From contig KQ965738.1 of the NCBI GenBank assembly GCA_001574975.1, forward strand, positions 791,540 to 855,539: 64,000 nt of DNA, written 5' to 3'. Source of the stretch: Gonapodya prolifera JEL478 (taxonomy: Eukaryota > Monoblepharomycota > Monoblepharidomycetes > Monoblepharidales > Gonapodyaceae). Positions 23,847 to 35,200 of the stretch are shown here, in pieces. The position numbers were made by a program, and so were the translations under genes. Within the stretch, counting starts at the first letter, position 1. The number at the start of each line of letters is the position of its first letter. The notes beneath the pieces were generated by a model. That model did not search any database, was not told where the DNA came from, and saw nothing but the letters and a program-made list of their open reading frames with translations.

Positions 23847-26599
23847 ATGCTCGCTCCGTCCGCGTCGCACGCCTCGGCATCGCACTCGCTCGCGGGCGCA
23901 ACACACATCGACACGCAGCCCGCGGCAAAAGGTGCGTGAGCCGCTGCACTCGCGGCGCCGCTTTTTGTCCTTTTTTGCGATGAAGTGGCGGAGGAGACGG
24001 CAGGCCGCGATGCGAAGAACGTGGAGGCGAATGCGGGACGGCGGGCGGGGGGGAGTGCGAGGCCAGGTGGACGGACGGGGGCGCGGGGCCGGACGTTGGA
24101 ATGTTGTGACGTGTCGAGATGGAACGCGGGACGGAGACATAAACGCTTGTGCACGCGCGTGGGAAGCGTGTGGCGGGGAGTGGGTGGAGAGATTCACTGC
24201 CGACGATGTACTTCGTTGTGTTGGCGCTCGAATCGTTCACTCGCTCACCTCTCACCTTATTATTCCCTATCTCTCACCACTCTCTCCGCCTCCCCTACTC
24301 CTCCCCACTCCTCTTCTTTCTCCCTTCCACTCCTACGAACTGCCTACCCACCCGCATCCCCACCTCCCACCTCCACCCCCTCCACCTTTAACTCAACTTC
24401 CCACCCCCCTTACCACCCCCTCCAGCCTCCCTCCTCCACACCTACACCCTCCTCCGCCCCGCCCTTCTCTTCCCCTCGACGCCCCTCCCGACACTCACCA
24501 CCTTGGTCACCCACCTCGCACCGACGGCGTCGCTCCTGTTCGTCCCCACAGCAACGCACCACGCGGGCCCCGCCGCTATTGCCACCTACTGCAAATCACT
24601 CGCGAAATCGACCTTTACGACCCACGATACGCAACTGGGGAAGGTCGTCGTGGGCGGGTCGGGCGGGGGCGCAGACGTGCTCGTAGAACAACTCCTCCTC
24701 GACATCACCCACGACGCCGACGTGCCCTGGCTCGCGCCGGGGGTCAAGCCTACCATGAAGAGGCTCGTCGTGCCCCTTGTTGTCGTCGTCGAGGGCGAGC
24801 ACGAACACCAGCACGAGCACGAGCACGAGCAGACCGAAGAGGAGGAAGACGAGACCGCCCCGGTAAAGATCAAGAGCGTGGTGGTGTATTGGGACCAGGC
24901 AACTGTGTTGAGGCAGATGCGGATTTTGCCAGAGTCGGTGCGTATTGTCTGCTGGGCGAGGGGGGTGGGTGGATGTGGGGGTGTGCGTTGGTGGTGGAGA
25001 GCTCGCGGGAGGGGCTACCGGGGTGGTGGGGAATGGAGAGTGGCCCAATGGTCCGGTCTGGGAAAGATTTGGGGTGTGAGTGCGCAGCCAGAGTGTGAAA
25101 GACTCGCTCGTATGACAAACCTCGAGGAATGGAGCCACGTTCCACCACTGACGCACCCCACAAAGCGATCACGGAGTGTCGCACATCCCCACTTCCCTAC
25201 GTAACATTGACCCCACTCACCCCCACCCAGATGTTCTGCAAGGCCAACAACTCCGAGACGACCCTGCCCGTCCACGGCGTCGCGCAGGCCGACAGGTTCA
25301 AGGACGTGCTCGGGGACTCCCTCAAGGGCGGCGTGGGTGGCGTGGGCGGTGCGGGCGGTGCGGGTGCTGTTGGGAGGGTTGATGTGGTGCGTTCGTGTGT
25401 GGGGTGTGGGAGGGGGGGATGGGGTTGTCGGTGGAATGGGAGAGAGGTTGGAAATGGGGTTGTGGGTAGGGTGGGATCGAGGTGGGACCGGGAAAGTGAT
25501 GCATTGGGAGTGTGTGAGGTGGGGACGGGATGGAATGGGATAGGATGGCGTGTTGAGAAGTGGTGCGGGCGTAGGAGTTTTGGGTGTCATTTGGATCAGG
25601 GATGGAAAGTGGGCTCGGGACTTGTACGGTTCGAGCAACGTTCTGGAGATTCGAGGCCGTGTCTATACATTTCTCTCGCGCTCAAAACTCCCACTCCCTC
25701 CGCACCCACAGGCGTCCAAACCCGAAATCACCGCCCAGCAACGCAAGCTGCAACAATCCTCCTCCAACATCTTCGCCGCCAAGCCCGCCGCCCCCACGGC
25801 GCACCAGCCCTCGATCCGCGTCGCGGCCGGGCGGCCGGGCCACACGTCCCAGATCGACTTGACGGGCGGCGGCGCGCCGTTCCAGGAGCCCCGCACGCCC
25901 CCGCCCAAGAGGCACAGGGACCCGCGCAAACACGAGCAGCATTTTAGCGTGTTTGGAGACGCCGATCCCGTACCGCCGCCGCCGCCGAAGTTGGACCAGG
26001 CGAGGGTTCAGGCGGGTGCTGCGACCGCGGAGGCAGACAGCACGCCGCCAGCGTCACCACCAAAGCCCGTTGCAGTCGCTGCGCCGCCACCTGCACCAGC
26101 GCCAGCGCCAGCTCGGCCGGACACGGTTGGCCACATGCGCGGTCTCGGCGTATCGGAGCGGGACGAAGTGCACGACGTCAGGCCCGGACGCAAGCTCGGC
26201 CCCTTGGGCTCGTCCACCACCTCAGCCGAGTCCGATCACAAGGAGCCCAAGTGGGTCCCCGGGCGCAAAATGGTTGCCGGGAGCGCGAGCAACACAAGCC
26301 ACTGGGGTATTGGGGACGACGGCGGCCCCGCCGTCGGGGCGGGAGTCGGTGTGGGGTCGTCGGCCGGTGCCGCGACGGGCAGAAAGAGGGCCGAGGGCGG
26401 AAAGCCTCGTGGGAACGAGAGCCAGTGGGCGTTTGGAGACGAGCGCGTCGCGGACAAGATCAGGCCGAGTAGCAGGTATGTGTGTTTGACGTGGCCAGCC
26501 AGCCAAACAAGGCGATGGGTGGTTTCGTGCTGACTTGTTGTGTCGCCGGATAGGGTGCTCGCTCCCCCAGGAGGTGGGTCGAATGTGCAGCTCGGGTAG
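23847..26599 (+). CDS. NTF2-like (SnoaL-type) domain protein with HN1/Jupiter-type C-terminal motif
   Basis: Exons 23847..23931, 24426..24937, 25231..25386, 25712..26475 and 26554..26599 join in phase to 520 residues. The N-terminal ~200 residues look like the fungal NTF2-like fold: 'ASLLHTYTLLRPALLFP', 'AAIATYCKSLAKSTF', a His/Glu-rich insertion, then 'KIKSVVVYWDQATVLRQMRI' and 'TLPVHGVAQADRFKDVLGD'. The second half is disordered and basic, with 'SSSNIFAAKP', the near-repeats 'TSHWGIGDDGG' and 'ESQWAFGDERV', and the C-terminal 'SSRVLAPPGGGSNVQLG'. The last motif closely resembles HN1/Jupiter and SPIRAL1 microtubule-associated proteins, which also carry an SNIF block. The microtubule link is an inference. 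Exon 1 is the least certain (494-bp intron), though its phase fits. Confidence 0.68.
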
Positions 26600-27063
26600 T
26601 GGGGCGAGAGGCTGCAGTGCGGCACTTGTGAGCGGGAGGAGCAGAGATTAGCTGGACCCCTGAGGAGGCGACGGAGCGCGGAAAATGCGGGGTTGGTTTT
26701 TGGGAGGTTGCGTTGGAGTGCACAAATGTACGGCTAGAACGTTTGTTGTAATGTAGCATAGGCGGAATAATGCGTTTGCATCCTGCGCGCTGCTCGTTGT
26801 TTTCTCTCTCGTTTAAGTACTCGACGTCATATTTGGACGCGTGCCGCCCCGATCCATTTTCCCTGGAATTACCCCCGCCCCTTTTTGCACAATCGATCGA
26901 GCGTCTGACGAGCGGGAGTGCACGCGCTATCCGCGGCTGCCTGAACACACTGCCGGGCCTGGACTGCGCGCTGGGTTGATCCGGCCCTCTCTCAACGACG
27001 CAGCAGCACCATACTGTGGCGCGGCGACAGAGTGCATCGGTGGAGAAGGAAAGTAATAGATTT

Positions 27064-27108
<45 letters not shown>

Positions 27109-27494
27109 GGTTGGGGTTTGGCCGGGGGAGATCACGCCAGTGAAGCGAGCGCATGGAGGACAGGGAGAAATGAGTGGACGCGACATAATTAGAAGTGCTA
27201 ATTACATGAGTGTGCTGATTATATTCTACGTTGACGCTCTCCATCTCTCCCGTGCTTCCCATGAAAACCCAAATTAATCCAACCATAAATCAGGCGTTAT
27301 GTCTCACGAAAAGGACTCGCATGCATGCAGCGCGCAAAATAAAAAGAAATGATGCCAAAAGTGGCAAGAGAAGACTAGAAAAACACGACCGTGCGCTCCC
27401 GATCCGCAAGGTGCTCTGCGTGGGGTTGGGCTGAAATAAACGTGGTGGTGATGGTGGCGGGGGATATGGCTGACAATATCGTACATCCGGATGC
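26600..27494. other. Intergenic between convergent genes, with poly-G tract
   Basis: Lies between the 3' ends of the NTF2-like gene (plus) and the cyclin gene (minus). Apart from the poly-G run listed separately, no structured feature was recognised. Frames reading through the run as poly-Pro or poly-Gly are artefacts. Confidence 0.55.
27065..27107. repeat. Homopolymer run of 43 G
   Basis: An uninterrupted G tract directly visible in the sequence. Such runs can form G-quadruplexes and are prone to slippage and assembly error, so the true length is uncertain. Confidence 0.95.
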
Positions 27495-29009
27495 TCAGGG
27501 GGTGCAGTGTACATTTGTGTCCGGGGTCAACGGCCCCCGAGGAACAGACAGAATGTGTTCATTGAAACGCAGTGGCTGGCAAGCCAAACGCGTTCCCGGC
27601 TCGCACAAGGGCTTGCGCGACGTCGCTGATGGTTGGGTCGAAGTACAAAATGGTGCAGTACCGTTGGGTGGACTGGAAGGAGGGACGAGGGCGTAAGCAA
27701 TGGGATGTGCGGAAGAGTCCCACCGACCATAACTCACCAACTCGTCCATAATCCCGCTTTGTTGGAAAAGCGCATCTGCCGCCAGGACGGCCGCGAACGC
27801 CACGACTGATGTGCGCAAGCAGGAGAACCGCGAGTCCAACAAGGACAACTCGACCAGCCGATGTGCCACAGTGGCGACGGGGGTAGACACAGGGCCGATC
27901 AGGTGGGCGCAGAGAGTGGCGGATGGGGGAGAAATGTTGGTGGGGATGTCGAGGCGTGGTTGGGAGGGTGCTTGGAGTAACGACTCCATCGCTTGGTCGG
28001 GTGCACCGACATCCGCCCCGCCGACGTTCACGCCACTGTCGCGTCGCAGGAGCAAGGGTATGTCGGATGGCGATGGTTCCTCGGTGATGCAGTCTAAGAG
28101 CTCCCCGGCCCCTTTGAATTCCAGGTCAAAGTCTAGCACTGTGAGGATGCGGCGCTCCATTTCCCCGAAGTCGTCGACGGCGTAGTGCGCGCAGCACAAT
28201 CGGTGCATCATCGGTATGGTGAGGTTCTGGCTGGGTATCTCCTCGTACTTGCATGCGACATACAGCGAGACGATGCCAAGGAGTTGTCTGTTGCATTATC
28301 GTGCATTAAAGCAACTGCGCACACCCATGACATTGAATGCAAACACTGGTGCTCACAAGTCGCCTCTGGGTACTCGTCGTCGACTGAGGTATCGGTCGAG
28401 GACGTTGACAGCGAGCGCGGAACTTTGGCGATGGAGTCGGAACTCCTTGGCAACATCTGCGTCGGAAGGCGGGTTTATTATGCCCAGTTTCGGCGGAAGT
28501 AGAGATGCGCGAATAGACTCACCAAGAAGCCACTGAATGAGCTTGTAGCGCACTGAGAAAAGTCCGAGGGGATGGTGTCAACGCACGTCATGTCCCGATG
28601 TCAAACTAATCTCGGCACCCACTCTGCTCGGACAGCTGAGGCTGATACGACATGTGGTTCGCCACGGGAAGTCTTAATGCCTGGGAAAAATGATCCCATG
28701 AAGTCAGCATGGAGTGCGGGACGACGCAGCCGGAAGGTAGGAGGGAGGCGCGCATCCCCAGCGATTCCAAGACCCCACGTGAAATACCGAGAAACCACTT
28801 CGGAGCTGGCCTCCACGTACCTCTCGTTCAATGAGGGTATCGATGTATGCTGCCGTCTCCTCGCTCATCCAGGTGGAAGGACCGCCGACCACCATGTGCG
28901 GGGAGAGGCGCTGGTTCTGGGTGTGGTGGACGGCCCATCGTTGGGCATCGCCGAGCTCGGGTTCCATCGAACAGAAAGAGGGGAGTGCGCGCTCAGCGAT
29001 GGCGTACAT
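27495..29009 (-). CDS. Cyclin (A/B/D-like cyclin box)
   Basis: Regulatory subunit of a cyclin-dependent kinase. Exons complement(28821..29009, 28623..28680, 28523..28552, 28357..28456, 27495..28287) give 389 residues. The cyclin box emerges only after splicing: 'LRLPVANHMSYQPQLSEQ', 'MRYKLIQWLLDVAKEFRLHR', 'SSALAVNVLDRYLSRRRVPR', 'GDLQLLGIVSLYVACKYEE' and 'MERRILTVLDFDLEFK'. Hallmarks are the MRxxLIxWL start, the LAVNxLDRYL helix and the CKYEE block. The Met codon of MRYKL is split across a junction, supporting the unusual 30-nt exon. The second cyclin fold is present but degenerate. Which cyclin class it belongs to cannot be decided by eye. The start at 29009 is the first in-frame ATG; more N-terminal sequence is possible. 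Confidence 0.87.
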
Positions 29010-29848
29010 GGCGGAAGCACCGGAAAGTCGGTGGTTTTAACCGCAGCTGGAGGTTGACAGCCCCGTGTCGGGGAATCGTAGCTCGGCTACTGCGCGGTAG
29101 TAGGGGTCTGGACAGGGAAAATCCCTTTAGCACCGGGCCAAACACCAAGGACCAACACCTGACGAGAGAGCCAGACCACAAGTAGTCAGGGATTGGCAGT
29201 CGTTGCGTAATGGACGCTTGTCTCCAGATCGTTTGGGTTCCATTGTTTCTAAATGTTGAGCGAGATGCCTGACAAAATTAATTTCACGCATATGGAGCAT
29301 AAACCAGCTCGTTGTACCCAACAAATGTCCCAGGGAACTTGAAGAGGTGCAATATTTAGCTGACAATTATAATTAGAGAGGATCGACGTTCGAATTCATC
29401 CTTTTCATCAAGTGCCAAGCGGAGATCGTGTTTTGCGTTTGTTCGTTCCGTCCCTGAGATTCTGCGGTAACTTTCCGAAACATGAGTGCTCGATCTCTTT
29501 ACCCAATCAGAAGGCGATGCATTGGAGCAATCTGAACTCAACTTACTCCTTGTAGTGGAAAAAGTTGAGAACTTGTCGTCCATGATCAAAGTATCGTCAT
29601 CGCCAAATTAATTAATTCGGTCACGGTGACAAACTTCGACGCCTTAAGACTCAATAAGAGTCGGCATTTGCGGCAAATTGGTTGAATTTGTGGACTCAGC
29701 ATTTCGGTTTCCTGTTCAAAGTTCACTTCACCTTGAAAACAACGAGCATGAGCAACGACACCGGTGCGTCTCTTCTTCACCTGGCTCCTCAAAGTCTACT
29801 ACGAGGCGCAAACCTGTCGATAACTGATTGTCGCTAAACCACGTCACG
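29010..29848. other. Intergenic, small uncertain frames only
   Basis: Minus-strand frames of 77 and 68 codons at 29356-29589 and 29586-29792 have no recognisable motif. The stretch otherwise holds the upstream region of the cyclin gene. Confidence 0.45.
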
Positions 29849-30336
29849 ATGTCATCGCACGTTTCTTCCATCGCCAAAGACACTACCTCCGGCGCGGCCT
29901 CTTTCCTCTCAAAGGCAAGCAATGCTCTTCTTTCCGCCATGCCTGGATCGAGCGACCCCAAAACTACGGACGTGACGGCATCGGCACCTGGTGTTTTCCC
30001 GCGCGAGCCAGCCCGCTCTTCGGAGGAGCTTTTTCAGGCCTCTGCACAGAGCGCCGACCTCAAGTTCAGCCAGCCAGCCAAAGTAGATGGGAAGGAGATG
30101 CCCGCTGACGGATGTGGGTGGCGTCTTTGTGGGTAGTTGGGCGAAGAGTGTTTCACCGTCCTTTCCCCCCGCGCGCGAACTCATTGGAAACAAAGACAAC
30201 GATGTCGGAGAGCCTCTTATCAACGGTGGAGACGGAAAGGTGTGTTGTTCTCGGCGTCATCTCGTGCTGGCTCACACTCATGTTTTCCATCCGGATTTTC
30301 AGATGTACCGTGCTTCTGACGCTACGCGTTCCTGAA
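29849..30336 (+). CDS. Short hypothetical protein (exon model uncertain)
   Basis: ATG at 29849 opens a frame with 'MSSHVSSIAKDTTSGAASFL', a Ser/Ala-rich amphipathic start, then 'ASAQSADLKFSQPAKVDGKE' up to about 30113, where a GTGGGT donor occurs. Downstream candidate coding patches are 'ELIGNKDNDVGEPLINGGD' before a GTGTGT at 30240 and 'MYRASDATRS' after a TTTTCAG at 30302. I could not join these in a single phase. No family was recognised. It could be a small conserved fungal protein or not a gene. Confidence 0.3.
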
Positions 30337-30592
30337 TACAACGTCGAAACTTGAAATGTAAATCGAAGGCCAGGCATGGTGGAATATCATTCTCTTTCTC
30401 GCTCTACATACTGGGTTTCCGATTCCCGATTTCCTTTTCCTTTTGAAAGCTAGTACAAAAGACAGAGATATCTATTAGTTTCTATCACTATCAATTTATG
30501 TTATCACATGTCAAGTTATTAGCTTCTAAAGACAGGTTTGGTAATTTGATTATGCGTTGTTTCGAGGTCAAAATTTGTCAGCAGGATTCAAA

Positions 30593-32072
30593 ATGCAGAC
30601 GGGCCAACTCCTTTCAAAATCTGTTCGGAGACTCGGACAGCATCTGAGCTATCTCAATAAATCCCAACCGATTCCTTTCCCCTCTCATCAATCGTCTTCC
30701 TTCGCGTCCTCCGTCGAAGCAATGCCTCCCATCAGAAATGGAGTTGACAACCGCGAGCACCGGAAGCTGGTCATCATTGGCTCGGGACCAGCCGGGCACA
30801 CAGCAGCGAGTATGTTGTAGAACTCCTTATGCTGATCGTCGTGCTGGCATTGGCGATTGAATTTCTACCTTTAAGTTTACAGCGCGCGTGCCGAATTGAA
30901 ACCGCTCATGTTCGAAGGCTTTCTTGCCGGCGGAGTCGCCGCTGGAGGCCAACTCACCACAACAACCGACGTTGAGAACTTTCCTGGCTTTCCGACAGGG
31001 ATTTCCGGGACCGAAATAACGCAGAAAGTGGGTTGAAGTTGAAGTTTGGATTCTGTTCCACCCAGTTCTAATCATGCTCGTTCACTCTTGTACCAGTTTC
31101 GGGAGCAGTCTATCCACCACGGAACAGAGATTCGTACCCAGACTGTCTCGAAAGTGGACCTCTCGAACCGTCCTTTCAAGGTCTGGCCGGAAGGAGAGGA
31201 GAACGACGATTCGAAAGCGATCCTCGCTGATGCTTTGATTATTGCCACTGGAGCTACCGCGAAGAGGGTAAGCGATCAATGTGGATTGTTTCATTTATGT
31301 AATTCTTAACTTATAATCGGTCTTTGTTCAACAGCTCCACATTCCAGGGGAAGAGAAGCTCTGGCAACGCGGTATCTCCGCCTGCGCTGTCTGCGACGTA
31401 AGTTCTCCCATGTGCATTAAATCGCTTTATCACAGAGGATTTTACGAATATTTACAGGGTGCCGCACCTTTGTTCCGCCGAAAACCACTTGCCGTTGTTG
31501 GTGGTGGGGACACCGCCGCGGAGGAGGCGCTTTTCCTGACGAAATACGCGGACAAGGTATATCTCCTCGTCCGCAGAGACAAGATGAGGGCGAGCAAAGT
31601 CATGCGTTCGAGGGTCGAGAAGGTTGGTGGTCGGCAGTTCGTAACCTTTTGGCAAAGACTCAAAACTATATCTCTTAAGCACCCCAAAATCGAGATCCTC
31701 TACAACAGCCTCCCGGTTGCCGCCAGCGGTGAAAAAACCCTTTCCGCTATCACAGTCGAATCGACCGCAGACGGATCGAAGCGGGAGCTCCCCGTGAATG
31801 GTCTGTTCTACGCTATTGGCCACCAGCCCAACACACAAGTGTTTGATGGCCAGATTAAGCTCGACGAGACCGGCTACATTGTCACCAAACCCGGAACCAC
31901 CTTAACTTCGGTGGAAGGTGTTTTCGCCGCAGGTGACGTGCAGGACTTTGTTTACCGACAAGCAATCACGGCAGCGGGAACAGGATGCATGGCAGCTTTG
32001 GAAGCGGAGCGATGGCTTGAGGCGGAAGAGGCGGAGCACTGTGAAGTTGCCGAGAACAAAGCAGCGGCGTAA
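30593..32072 (+). CDS. TRR1: Thioredoxin reductase (low-Mr, NADPH)
   Basis: FAD/NADPH enzyme that reduces thioredoxin. Exons 30593..30809, 30876..31027, 31097..31267, 31335..31397, 31458..31622 and 31680..32072 give 386 residues. Motifs: FAD-binding '[16 protein letters not shown]', '[17 protein letters not shown]', redox site 'SACAVCD' (Cys ~197 and ~200), NADPH-binding '[19 protein letters not shown]', '[16 protein letters not shown]', and the closing FAD block '[20 protein letters not shown]'. The N-terminus has a basic, Ser-rich ~44-residue extension typical of mitochondrial import. A second in-frame Met ('MPPIRNG') would give a cytosolic form, so dual targeting from one gene is plausible. 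The segment 31623-31679 (57 nt, GT...AG, no stop) interrupts 'RVEK/HPKIEI' and is best read as an intron, although it stays in frame if retained. Confidence 0.93.
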
Positions 32073-32216
32073 ATACCAGGTCAAGCTTTGCGGTGTGCAT
32101 TGAAATTGTTTAGATAAGGATCTATCTAGAAAGAACATCGGTATCAAATTCTAGACAACAATTGCTTACATAAAATGGGAATCTCGTACGCAACAAAAAT
32201 CATTAAATTAAATGCA

Positions 32217-35200
32217 TTACCGTTCATTGCCCTTCATGCTGACGATGCTATCATATCGTTTCAAGAACCGTCTTCGTCCCAAAGTAGATGTTCGTTCAAT
32301 GTCCCCTCCACTCTCTGAACCATTGTCCCCTCCAACATCCCCAAGAATAGCCGCTGCCATACTCTCAATGCTTTTCGCACCGTAGAGGGACCGGCGATCT
32401 CCACCCCGAGTGCTCACACTTGCTCCACGCTTCAAGTCATCGAATGAAGGCATGACAAGAGATTTGCGGAAGTCGTCGCGGGATTGTTGCGAGCTCAATG
32501 CGGGACGTCGGAAGTCGCCAGCAACGCTTGCAATCGTTTCTCGCGAGGGAGCACGTACAAGCGACTTTCGGTACTCAGGGTTGCCCGTCAACGTTCCACG
32601 TCGGCGCAAATCGTCGAAGGATGGAACGCTTCCGAGGGCCGCACCACTTGCCATGATATCACCAGCGTTCGCGCCCAAACCTCCAACAAGGGTGCGATAT
32701 CGGGGCCTGAGTATTTCGCTCTCCTCCGCGCCGGAATCGTCCCCAGCGTCCGAGTCGAGTTGGCCGAAGTCATTGGATTGAGACTCACCCTCCGTCACAG
32801 CCTTTGCCAGACTTTTTAGGGCCTCGATTGACTCGTCAGTAAATGCCACCGCACCATCTGAAGTGAGATACGAAGAGTGTTTCCGTGTTAACATTTGCGA
32901 CATTCGGCGCGTAACTTTCTGATCCTGGAAGTGCGTCGAAGGTTTCCTTTGTAATAAATTAAGCCAGTCTTCTGAGTGTCCTATCGATGAAGTCGAACGA
33001 CGCGACTGGGCGTCGGCCTTCGACATAGTTTCTGGTGTGCGCGGACGACTTGAACTATCTGACATCATGTCGCTGTCGTCCTCTTCATCGGGATCTTGCT
33101 TCCCGTCATCGATCTTGGCGTATTCTCGAACAACATCCTCTTGGTCCTCGTCATCGCAATCATCGTCGTCTTCACGAGATGCATCAGATTCATCATCGTA
33201 GTAATCGTCCGAATCCTCGCCATTTCCAGCGTTTCCATAGTAGTCCATGTCAACGTCTTCCTCTGGCTCTTCTTCCTCTTCATGGATGCCTTTGGATGCC
33301 TCCATGTCAGGGGGTAGCGACTGTTGCAACTGCTTGAGCAGTTTCACCATGTCTGAGTCTGCAGCATTTGGAGAATCCCTTGGTGGGCTTACAGGCTTCA
33401 GTGGCTTCTCCTCCCTTTTGGGGACTGGGGGAGGATCTCGAGGAGGGGAGATATCTTCCTCTATATCGGAAGTCAACACACTATCAGCGTCTGTTTCTGC
33501 GTCAGTTTCATCATCCGTTTCGGAGTAGTCCTCATCGTAGTATTCCTCCTCTTCGTCTCTCAAAGCAGACTGGGAGGCAGACTGTCGAGAAACTGGCCGC
33601 TGTGGTTGTTGTTGAGCAAGAGGTGAGGCATTACGTGCGATCGCAAATGGCGTGGGAACAGCACCCGACGGTAGGTTTGGCATTACATCAGATCCCGAAC
33701 GCGTTGGCTGGCGAGTGGGCGTGACAGAAGATGCCTGGGCACGTAAAGATGCGGCATCTGACCACGGCATACTCCTTGGTGGGGTTGATGTGGTCAATTC
33801 TTTAGTTCTAGTCGGTTCTGGAGTGTTCCTGTCCGATTTTATAGTGGAAGGTGATCCAGCCATACTCGCATTGGTTGCCCCAGTGCCATTTGCTTTTGCG
33901 GATGAAGAAGTGCTAATTGTGCTTCGAAGCGACCCTTCGCGCTCAACAACGCGGGTCGATTGTGATCTTGACATATCGAACCTCGACTCCCGAATCGATG
34001 CGGACTCCCTCGTTGAAGAATCGACTGATCCTAGGACTTTTTGGTCGACCGTTCTAGGCTTGGTGGCTGTAGAATTGACCCGGGGAAGAGACTTTGGAGC
34101 TTCGAAACGCTTGACCAAATCTGCAACGCCGAATTTAGAGCGGGCGTCGGCGCCTTCGTCCTGTTGTTGGTTATCACCATTAGCCACTACTGAAGGGTTG
34201 GAACGCGCCAGGGTTATGGCCTCTGTGTCCCCGATGGAGGAGAGTTGTTTGCCTTTCCCGGCCGGCAAGGACAATGTCGACGCACGCGAAGGAGCTCTGG
34301 CGCGAACTTCTTCTTGGGCTTGATTATCGCGCTCTGAACGGGTCAAGTAGGACTGATTGGTTCCTGACCCAGAGAGTCCAACGGGAGCTCCTCTTAAAGT
34401 GGTCGTTTGGGTGTTTGTATGTTGAACCACCTTCTCAGCGGGTTTAGGATCCAAAGAAGGTATGCGTCCCATGGGCTTGTTCTCATTCTCAGCGACTAAG
34501 GTCCACTTGTCGGCGGGTCTATCTGAAGCTTTGCCCAAATCACGTAATTGCTCTACTTCCTCGCTGGGCAACTCCTTCGATATCACAGCAGTGTCAGCTG
34601 GAGTATCCGTACTAGTTGCAGACGAAACTTGACTTCGCCGATTCGCAGCAGGAGAATCTCGCAATGAGGTGGTGATGCTGATTGGTCGGCGAGTGCGAGC
34701 GAACAAACTTGAACCATCGGATCGTCGAAAATTGGGAGCATTGGAGTAAAGCATGGGAGTTGTAGACACTGCAGCGACTGAGGGTTTGAGATAGTATTGG
34801 TCTACAGTGGAGGAACCCTTGGTTGCTAGGTTGAGGGAGGAAACCATCGGTATGATTGAATCAACTGGGACAACCAATGAAACCCTTACCACTTGAAAGT
34901 GACGTGTCCTCCACCATTTGGTACGCTCCAAGAGTCTGGGATCGATTCGTTTTCTCCCTCTGACTCTTCTCTCGAGACAAATTCGCTGTACCCCGAGAGC
35001 TTCCATCTTCTTCAACTTGGGAATACACACTTTTCCGTGAATCTGTCCACGAGCGCTCAATTACTCTTGAGCGTGAGGGCGCTGAAGACGTTGAAGTAGC
35101 AGGTTCCTGACGCCTTTCAACCAATTGGCCATCTTTAGCTTTGCTCCCGGAGGATGCTGTGGGAGTCGCAGCCAAATCACTCTTAATTCCATTGCCGGTC

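Noticed and set aside
23702-24255. Minus-strand Cys/Ala-rich frames of 150-212 codons
   Set aside because: They oppose the first exon and intron of the NTF2-like gene and have CA-repeat-derived Cys-Val runs. No conserved motif.
27032-27286. Poly-Pro/poly-Gly proteins read across the G homopolymer
   Set aside because: Artefacts of the homopolymer in any frame; no other coding evidence.
34865-34889. Apparent 25-nt intron in the large disordered protein gene
   Set aside because: A standard 64-nt intron (34826-34889) with a better branch-like CTCAAC before CCTAG keeps the same frame and matches the gene's other intron length.
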